Part shown: piece after piece, positions 58,380 through 64,000 of the stretch
Numbering within the stretch: the stretch's first letter is position 1
Layout: each line of letters begins with the position of its first letter
Assembly: GCF_004366075.1 (NCBI RefSeq)
Contig: NZ_SODU01000002.1
Coordinates: 1,176,659 to 1,240,658, forward strand
Source of the DNA: Kribbella pratensis
GTDB lineage: Bacteria > Actinomycetota > Actinomycetes > Propionibacteriales > Kribbellaceae
DNA: 64,000 bases
Direction: 5' to 3'
Notes under the pieces: generated by a model
Databases searched by the model: none
What the model was told of the DNA's origin: nothing
Seen by the model: the letters and a program-made list of their open reading frames with translations, nothing else
Made by a program: the position numbers and the translations under genes

Positions 58380-60490
58380 GTCGCCGGCAGACGATTGCGG
58401 TGCTCGCCGCTGTGCTTGTTGGCGGGTTGTGCTTCGGGCCGGTGTTCGGCCTGCGCAACCTGTGGCTGCCGGTGGGATCGGTCTGCCTGATCACCCTCGT
58501 CGTCACTGAGATCTGCCGGCACTGGCTCGTTGCGTGGCGCCCGATCCTGATCGTGCTCGGCGGCCTGCTCGCCGTCGTCGAAACGGTGCTGCGGGCAACT
58601 ACTGTCGCCGGATTGCCGACCGCGGCGTCGATCCGGGCGCTCGGGGACGGGCTGACGGGCTGGCGATTGACCCTGGAGTCGACCTGGCCGGCGCGGCCGG
58701 ATCCCGAGCTCGTGGTGTTCGTGCCGCTGCTGACGTTGATCGCCTGCCTGCTCGCGGTCGAACTGCTCGACCGTGCGCCGCCGTTGGTCGCGTTGATTCC
58801 AGGTCTCGGCGTCATCGGTGCGAGTCAGCTGTACATCGCGGCGGACGGGTGGGGCGCCGTACTGATCGCGGCCGCGCTCGGGTTGATCATGGTGGCGCTC
58901 CTGATCCCCGAGAACCTCGAGTCCCGGCGGATCGCGCCATGGGTCGCGACGGCGGTCGTGACTGTCGCCGCGATCGTGTGTGGGCTGGTCGTGAGCACGA
59001 TCGATCCGGTCGGGCGTACGCCGTACTCGCTGCAGAAGGTGCAGTCCGCGACGGCCCCCGGCATACGGCAGACGAGTCCGCTGGACGAGCTGGCGAGCCG
59101 GTTGAGTGCGCGGGAGCGCGACGAGGTGGTGTTCAAGTACACGGCCTCGAAGCCGGTCGATCGCTGGCGGCAGGTCGCACTCGACGACTTCGACGGATCG
59201 AACTGGACGACCGACCGCCCGTTCCTGCGGATGGGTTCCGAGGTCGGTTCCGACGTCACTGTGCCGACCTCGCTGGAGTCGGCGAACGTACGGCTCGAGG
59301 ACCTGGACGGACCGTGGTTGCCGAGCCAGTTGCTGCCGGCAACGGTCAGCGGTGTGACGGATCCGCAGGTGGAGCCGATCGGCGCGACCTTGATGTCGTC
59401 GGGCCGGCCGGACGACTACACGCTGACGTGGCGGAAGCCGGACATCGATGCGCAGTACTTGCTGAACGCGGGGATCGACGGGGACGCGCCGGGTGGGCTC
59501 GAGCTCCCCGCAGTGCCGCCGGAGATCGCGTCGATCGATCCGTTGCAAGGGAAGCGGGCGACGTTCGCGACCGCGATCGCGCTGGAGAAGTACCTGCGGC
59601 AGAACTACACGGTCGCGGTCGGCGACAACCTGCCGACCGGGTACGGGTGGCCGCAGCTGAAGAGCTTCCTCCTCGACGAGAAGCCGGGCGGTGCGCAGGC
59701 CGAGACCAAGCAGCCGGGGACGAGCGCACAGTTCGCTGCGGCGTACGTCGTACTCGCTCGGCTGAACGGGATTCCGGCGCGGTTGGTGGTCGGGTTCCGT
59801 GCGCCTGCGAAGCCGGAGGCGGACGGGTACTACACGGTGCGGAACTCGGACGCGTTCGCCTGGCCGGAGGTTGCGGTCGACGGCCTCGGTTGGTGGCCAC
59901 TGGATCCGGCCGAGGACGCGGCCACCGGGAAGACGACGGTTGCTGGTTCGATCGACGACATCACCAGCCAGGCGCGGGCCGCCGTACCGCCGGTGGAGAA
60001 GATCAAGGACCCGGAGGTCCCGCCGCAGACCGATCGGGGTAACGACCCGGGAACGCCGATCCTGCCGCGGATCTCGCTGACTGCGGTGTTCGCGGTGTCG
60101 GCGGGGTTGTTGCTGCTGTGGCTGGTCGGAGTGCCGCTGGTGAAGTTCGTCCGGTCGGCGCGACGCCGGCGGCGGGGCGGGAGCGCAGCGGTGGTGGGAG
60201 CGTGGGCCGAGGCACGTGACCGGTTGCGTGCGTACGGGGTACCGGTGACTGCGGGTATGACGGTGCGGGACCTCGCCGATGCGGCGAAGGAGTTCCCGGA
60301 GACCGCGGGCGGGCTGACTCGGGTCGCGCGGGCTGTCGATCAGGCGCTGTGGTCCGGGGGAGCGACGACGGCGGATGTGCAGAACGAGGCGTGGACAGGG
60401 GTTCGCGAGCTGCAGAAGGCGTTGCGCGGACGGCCGTGGGTCGACCGGTTCCAGGCGTCGCTCGAACTGCGAACACTGTTCACCCGCTAG
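58376..60490 (+). CDS. Transglutaminase-like membrane protein lacking Cys and His
   Basis: A 704-residue protein with an N-terminal bundle of about six helices, an external transglutaminase-like domain, one more helix (FAVSAGLLLLWLVGVPLVKF) and a cytoplasmic tail (DUF4129-like). The core aligns at TSAQFAAAYVVLARLNGIPAR, where the catalytic Cys is Ser450, and at NSDAFAWPEV, where the catalytic His is Phe494; Asp510 in WWPLDP is kept. So the cysteine-protease/transglutaminase chemistry is probably lost and the domain likely binds peptide or protein. AGGAG is seven bases before ATG 58376. Third gene of the MoxR operon. Confidence 0.88.
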   Translation: MSRRQTIAVLAAVLVGGLCFGPVFGLRNLWLPVGSVCLITLVVTEICRHWLVAWRPILIVLGGLLAVVETVLRATTVAGLPTAASIRALGDGLTGWRLTLESTWPARPDPELVVFVPLLTLIACLLAVELLDRAPPLVALIPGLGVIGASQLYIAADGWGAVLIAAALGLIMVALLIPENLESRRIAPWVATAVVTVAAIVCGLVVSTIDPVGRTPYSLQKVQSATAPGIRQTSPLDELASRLSARERDEVVFKYTASKPVDRWRQVALDDFDGSNWTTDRPFLRMGSEVGSDVTVPTSLESANVRLEDLDGPWLPSQLLPATVSGVTDPQVEPIGATLMSSGRPDDYTLTWRKPDIDAQYLLNAGIDGDAPGGLELPAVPPEIASIDPLQGKRATFATAIALEKYLRQNYTVAVGDNLPTGYGWPQLKSFLLDEKPGGAQAETKQPGTSAQFAAAYVVLARLNGIPARLVVGFRAPAKPEADGYYTVRNSDAFAWPEVAVDGLGWWPLDPAEDAATGKTTVAGSIDDITSQARAAVPPVEKIKDPEVPPQTDRGNDPGTPILPRISLTAVFAVSAGLLLLWLVGVPLVKFVRSARRRRRGGSAAVVGAWAEARDRLRAYGVPVTAGMTVRDLADAAKEFPETAGGLTRVARAVDQALWSGGATTADVQNEAWTGVRELQKALRGRPWVDRFQASLELRTLFTR

Positions 60491-60597
60491 CGTTCGGCAT
60501 GACTTGCCGGGGGCCGGAGCGCGGTAGTTTCCGGGTCGCATAGAGTGACATCTGTCTCGACGAGGAAGGCTGTTGTCTTCGGGAAGGATTGGGCGCG

Positions 60598-61422
60598 ATG
60601 TCCGACGCAGACGAGCCGGTGACGGAGAAGTCGCCGTTCCCGGGCTTCGACACGACGAAGCCGAGTATCGCGCGGACGTACGACTACTTGCTCGGCGGCA
60701 AGGACAACTTCGCGGTCGACCGCGCGTTCGGTGACCGGTTCATCAACGAACTGCCCGGTTCCCGCGTGATCGCGTACGACAACCGTGGCGCGCTGATCCG
60801 CGCGGTCCGTGAGATCGTCACGAACACGCCCGTCCGGCAGTTCATCGACCTGGGCAGCGGCTTGCCGACCGCGGACAACGTGCACCAGGTCGCCCAGCGG
60901 TACGCGCCGGACGCGAAGGTCGTGTACGTCGACAACGACCCGATCGTGCTCGCGCACGGCCGCGCGCTGCTCGCCGAGAACGACAACACCACGGTTATCC
61001 AGGCCGACCTGCGGGAGCCGAAGGCCGTCATCGAGCACCCGGACACCGTGCGGCTGATCGACTTCGGCCGGCCGGTCGCCGTGATCTTCAGCGCCACCCT
61101 GCACCACGTGAACGACGACGAGGACCCGGCAGGCATCGTCCGCTTCTGGAAGGACCGGATCGTCTCCGGCAGCCACGTATTCATCAGCCACTTCCGCAGC
61201 GAGAACGACCCCCGCAGCCAGGAACTCGAACAGGTTCTGCAGGGGTCCCTGGGCCGCGGCCGCTGGCGCACCGACGACCAGATCCTCGCCCTCCTCGGCG
61301 AAGGCTTCACCGTCCTGGAGCCCGGCATCGTCCCCGCCTCCGAATGGCGCAACGAAGACGCCCCCGAAGACCTCACCGACTACCAACGCCTCATCGCCGC
61401 AGTCCTCGCCGTCAAGAACTAA
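60598..61422 (+). CDS. SAM-dependent methyltransferase (DUF574/Methyltransf_19)
   Basis: A 274-residue protein. PSIARTYDYLLGGKDNFAVD is the family hallmark; the SAM site is FIDLGSGLPTADNVHQVA and VVYVDNDPIVLAHG; FSATLHHVNDDEDP follows. Many copies occur per actinomycete genome; their substrates are unknown. ATG 60598 is chosen because GAAGGA is ten bases before it and only one from TTG 60589. It is followed by two hairpins. Confidence 0.93.
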   Translation: MSDADEPVTEKSPFPGFDTTKPSIARTYDYLLGGKDNFAVDRAFGDRFINELPGSRVIAYDNRGALIRAVREIVTNTPVRQFIDLGSGLPTADNVHQVAQRYAPDAKVVYVDNDPIVLAHGRALLAENDNTTVIQADLREPKAVIEHPDTVRLIDFGRPVAVIFSATLHHVNDDEDPAGIVRFWKDRIVSGSHVFISHFRSENDPRSQELEQVLQGSLGRGRWRTDDQILALLGEGFTVLEPGIVPASEWRNEDAPEDLTDYQRLIAAVLAVKN

Positions 61423-61450
61423 CCCTCCGCCCGACAGAGGCACACCTCCC

Positions 61451-61482
61451 GCATCACACTGGATACCCAGCTCGTGTGATGC
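61451..61482. terminator. 9-bp hairpin after the methyltransferase
   Basis: GCATCACAC (61451-61459) pairs perfectly with GTGTGATGC (61474-61482); loop 14 bases. It begins 28 bases after the methyltransferase stop and is probably its terminator. Confidence 0.6.
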
Positions 61483-61505
61483 ATGTGTGGGTCAGGAGAG
61501 CCGGG

Positions 61506-61573
61506 GTTATCCCCTCGCGTGCAGGGTTCTCCCTTCGTGTATCAGTAGAGAACCCACAAGGCGAGGGGATAAC
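61506..61573. repeat. Large two-stem inverted repeat between convergent genes
   Basis: GTTATCCCCTCGC (61506-61518) pairs with GCGAGGGGATAAC (61561-61573), 13 bp, and inside it GGGTTCTC (61524-61531) pairs with GAGAACCC (61548-61555), 8 bp. The two stems are joined by a symmetric 5/5 internal loop, and the end loop has 16 bases. It could be a bidirectional terminator, an RNA element or a protein site; no T-run is present. Confidence 0.65.
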
Positions 61574-61668
61574 GCGTCGTCTGTCGCACCATCGCGGATC
61601 GGGTTGGTCACGAGCCACACATCCGACAGGAGAACCGAGGCATGGGGGTGGCTGCCGCCGCGGTCTGG

Positions 61669-63987
61669 TCAGGTGTCTGATTTCCAGAAGAACTTGTTGG
61701 AGGTGTAGGTGCCTTCGGGGCCTTGGACGGTTACCCAGGTGAGTTGGCCTACGGCGCTGCAGGGGAACTGGTCGGGGACGAGGAGTTGGCCCTGGGCGTC
61801 GGTCTTGGTGCTGTAGCCGGGGTTGAAGTTGCCCCACTCGGACGTGTACGGCTTGATGCTGTACGTCGTGTTCGGCGTCAGGTTCTCGATCCGGACCTGG
61901 ATGTACGCGCACTCCGGGTGCTGACAGTTGTCGCCGTACGTCGTACCGTCGCCCCGCGAAGCCACCACCCGCTTGGTGGGCTGCTCCTTGCTGACCGAAG
62001 TCGCGGACAGGCTGGTGTACTTGCCCACGACCTCCTGCCCGTCCGACGCCTTGGTGATCGCGCGCACGAAGAAGGTCGAGTACTTCCCGTCGGTCAGGCC
62101 GCTGATCGTCGCGGAGGTGGTGGTCGACCGCACCCGGACCGGTGCGGTGCTCGATCCGATCGACACCTCGTACCGCAGGAACGTCCCGTCGCCCATCGTC
62201 GGCTGCATCCAGCCGAGCGTCAGCCTCCCGCTGATACCGTCGTCCTTGACGAGGAGCTCGCGCGGCGACTCGGCCGAGTTCCACTTCAGCTCGACCCGGT
62301 TCGACTTCACCGCGGGCCCGTTGCCGGCGCTGTTCACCGCGTAGATGGTGAAGTAGTACGCCGTTTTCGTCTTCAGGCCCGGGATCAGCGCCGAGCGCGT
62401 CGCCCCGCTGACCGTCGTCGATCCGCCGGTCCAGCTCAGCTTGTACGACGTGATTGTCGCGCCGTGCGCCGCGGCCGCACCCCAGGTCACGACCGCGCCG
62501 CCGTCGATGATCCGGGCCGCCACGTTCAGGGGTGCACCGGGCCGCCCCGGCTTCGCGGCCGGCGGCTTCGGTGGGGTCGGAGGAGTGGTCTTGCGGGTCG
62601 GCGGTGGCGTCTTCGTCTTGCCGGGATCCGGTTTGTCCGGTGTGTGCTCGTTGCCTGGACGGTTCGGCGGAGTGGTCTTCCGCGGCGTCTCGGGCTTGCG
62701 AGGAGGCTTGGTCCTCGGGGGTGTGGTGCGAGGGGGCGTGGTGCGAGGCGGGACCGTGGTCTTGGGCTTGGCCGGCGGCGTGATCGTCGGCCTGGCGGTG
62801 TTCTCGGGCTTCTTCGGCGTGGTCGTCGGTTTGCCGCCGTCCTCGCCGGTGCCGATGTCCACGGACTCGGTCTCGCCGTCGCGGTCGACCACGACGGCGC
62901 GGTCGCCGATCCCGTTCTCGACGTACACCCGGGAGTCGTCGCCGCGGTACAGGTTCGCCTCAGGCTTCTCGCGTCCACCGACGGGCCGGCTCGGCAGCTT
63001 GGCCTCGTCGACCTTCTTGCCGTCGCGGCCGAGCGTGATCAGGTTGGAGTTCTTCCGGTCCAGCAGCGCGAGCCCGTCACCGGAGGACGCGACCTTGTCG
63101 TAGTTCCCCTTCGGCAGCGGCGTGCTGATCGGCGCCTCGGGCTTGTCCGGGTGCGAGATGTCGACCAGGTGCAGCTTGTTGTGCGTCCGGTCGACGATCG
63201 CCAGCCGGCCGTCGACGTCGTTGCCCGCGACCAGCGCGTCGTCGGGTACGTCGATGTCGCCCAGATCGGGGCCGGTGTCCATCCCGCCGGCGTTCAGCGT
63301 GTACACCTGCCGCGCGGTCAGGTCGACGAACACGGCGTTCGCGCCGACCGCGGTCAGCGCGCCCTTGTGTCCCTTGGGAGCCGTTGCGGGACAGGACATC
63401 CGGTCCGCCGTCATCGGCAACCGGCACAAGTCGCCCTCGCCGACCCGGTGCACCCACAAGGTCCCGTCCGACGTCACGATCGGATCGCCGAGCGGCCCAC
63501 CGGGGAAGGCGATCGTCTCCTTGTCACCGAACCGCACCACCCGCCCGGCCTGCTGGTACACCGCGAACGCCGCACCAGCCGCCTCGAGGCCGACCGGCTG
63601 CTCGTTCGTCGCCGGTGGCTGCACCGGGTCCAGAACGGTCAGGTCGGACTTGCCGAACTGGTCGATCCGCGACCGGGACAGCACATATCCCTGTTTGTCG
63701 GTCTGCACGACCTGTGCACCAGGCGAGGCGGTCTTCACCTCGGTGTCCGCGTCCACCTTGCCGGTCGCGCCGTCCAGGTGGAAGATCCGTCCGACCACGC
63801 TGTTGTAGACCCAGTGGCCGGACTGCGTGAACTTCACGCCGTTGTCCGGGGAGCCGGCGCCGGTCAGCACGACCACGCTCATCAGCGCGACGCAACCGGC
63901 CACGACCGCAGCGAGCGTGGCCTCGGAGCGGCCACGCCTGCGGAGCAGTTCGGTGAGCCGCCTGGGGCGGAACGGGATCGGCCTCAC
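61669..63987 (-). CDS. Membrane-anchored fibronectin type III protein
   Basis: A 772-residue protein. One N-terminal helix (AAVVAGCVALMSVVVLTG, about 26-43) anchors a large external part. Residues 50-390 form a beta-propeller-like region (FGDKETIAFPGGPLG, LVDISHPDKPEAP). A Pro/Thr/Lys-rich stalk spans about 395-490. Two FN3 domains follow (PGAPLNVAARIIDGGAVVTW; SGRLTLGWMQPTMGD), then a Cys-containing C-terminal domain with GDNCQHPECAYIQV. GTG 63987 gives the start. Such proteins usually lie beside the MoxR/DUF58/transglutaminase genes and may belong to the same envelope system. Convergent with the methyltransferase. Confidence 0.85.
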   Translation of the reverse strand: MRPIPFRPRRLTELLRRRGRSEATLAAVVAGCVALMSVVVLTGAGSPDNGVKFTQSGHWVYNSVVGRIFHLDGATGKVDADTEVKTASPGAQVVQTDKQGYVLSRSRIDQFGKSDLTVLDPVQPPATNEQPVGLEAAGAAFAVYQQAGRVVRFGDKETIAFPGGPLGDPIVTSDGTLWVHRVGEGDLCRLPMTADRMSCPATAPKGHKGALTAVGANAVFVDLTARQVYTLNAGGMDTGPDLGDIDVPDDALVAGNDVDGRLAIVDRTHNKLHLVDISHPDKPEAPISTPLPKGNYDKVASSGDGLALLDRKNSNLITLGRDGKKVDEAKLPSRPVGGREKPEANLYRGDDSRVYVENGIGDRAVVVDRDGETESVDIGTGEDGGKPTTTPKKPENTARPTITPPAKPKTTVPPRTTPPRTTPPRTKPPRKPETPRKTTPPNRPGNEHTPDKPDPGKTKTPPPTRKTTPPTPPKPPAAKPGRPGAPLNVAARIIDGGAVVTWGAAAAHGATITSYKLSWTGGSTTVSGATRSALIPGLKTKTAYYFTIYAVNSAGNGPAVKSNRVELKWNSAESPRELLVKDDGISGRLTLGWMQPTMGDGTFLRYEVSIGSSTAPVRVRSTTTSATISGLTDGKYSTFFVRAITKASDGQEVVGKYTSLSATSVSKEQPTKRVVASRGDGTTYGDNCQHPECAYIQVRIENLTPNTTYSIKPYTSEWGNFNPGYSTKTDAQGQLLVPDQFPCSAVGQLTWVTVQGPEGTYTSNKFFWKSDT

Positions 63988-64000
63988 CCGCTCAGACTAG

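Noticed and set aside
57914..60541. Long minus-strand frame opposite the DUF58 and transglutaminase-like genes
   Set aside because: Arg/Pro/Gln-rich shadow of high-GC coding sequence; no start signal, domain or fitting neighbours.
61506..61573. Insertion-sequence ends or att site
   Set aside because: No transposase or integrase, no target duplication, and the neighbours are intact convergent genes.
1..64000. tRNA, rRNA and CRISPR arrays
   Set aside because: No T-loop/anticodon patterns, ribosomal sequence or regularly spaced repeats were found on either strand by eye.

Overview
The window is high-GC actinobacterial DNA with strong G/C preference at third codon positions, frequent GTG/TTG starts and many 4-bp ATGA/GTGA gene overlaps. 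A mycothiol-type DinB protein, an F420-type luciferase-like oxidoreductase, SARP/BTAD regulation, EccE, and GlgX-TreY-TreZ all fit Actinomycetota. The many LacI/ABC sugar functions and the general style suggest a soil genus such as Kribbella or a relative; that genus guess is inference. No rRNA, tRNA, CRISPR array, insertion sequence or phage gene was seen. About 61 genes fill the window at high density. The left end cuts one gene; the last gene starts 13 bases before the right end.

Layout. 1-4776: overlapping cassette of DUF5691, MoxR-type AAA ATPase, DUF5682 (TraB/Tiki-like motifs) and VWA protein. 4788-7057: small metabolic genes (ABM, GNAT, YCII, SRPBCC, DinB). 7037-9230: two cell-surface glycosyltransferases on the minus strand. 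9577-12453: large secreted subtilase. 12547-15169: TetR with an F420-type oxidoreductase, then HxlR and a cupin. 15166-24418: LacI-controlled sugar uptake operon with two unassigned glycoside-hydrolase-like proteins, followed closely by malate synthase. 24552-29986: five-gene peptide-type ABC importer. 30046-34337: aminotransferase, deacetylase-like protein and a PrpR/GGDEF-like regulator. 34347-38824: cupin, a small protein, an exported RidA-like protein coupled to a Tat-exported amine oxidase, trypsin and a DUF4386 membrane protein. 38892-42215: TetR and a deacetylase-glycosyltransferase fusion with a Pro/Thr-rich membrane partner. 42359-48602: glgX-treY-treZ. 49037-54163: minus-strand cassette of SARP regulator, EccE, LuxR-type regulator and beta-helix-AAA+ ATPase. 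54217-56168: two-component system divergent from that cassette. 56250-60490: second MoxR cassette (MoxR, DUF58, transglutaminase-like). 60598-63987: SAM methyltransferase and a fibronectin-III membrane protein.

Themes. Regulator/target pairs with visible palindromes recur: LacI with twin operators over the -10, TetR sites at 12522 and 38842/38876, and an HxlR-type palindrome at 14649. Two MoxR chaperone cassettes and one orphan type VII-secretion-like cassette are the least understood parts. In the second MoxR cassette, the transglutaminase-like protein lacks both the catalytic Cys and His. The trehalose operon turns glycogen into trehalose through maltooligosaccharides.
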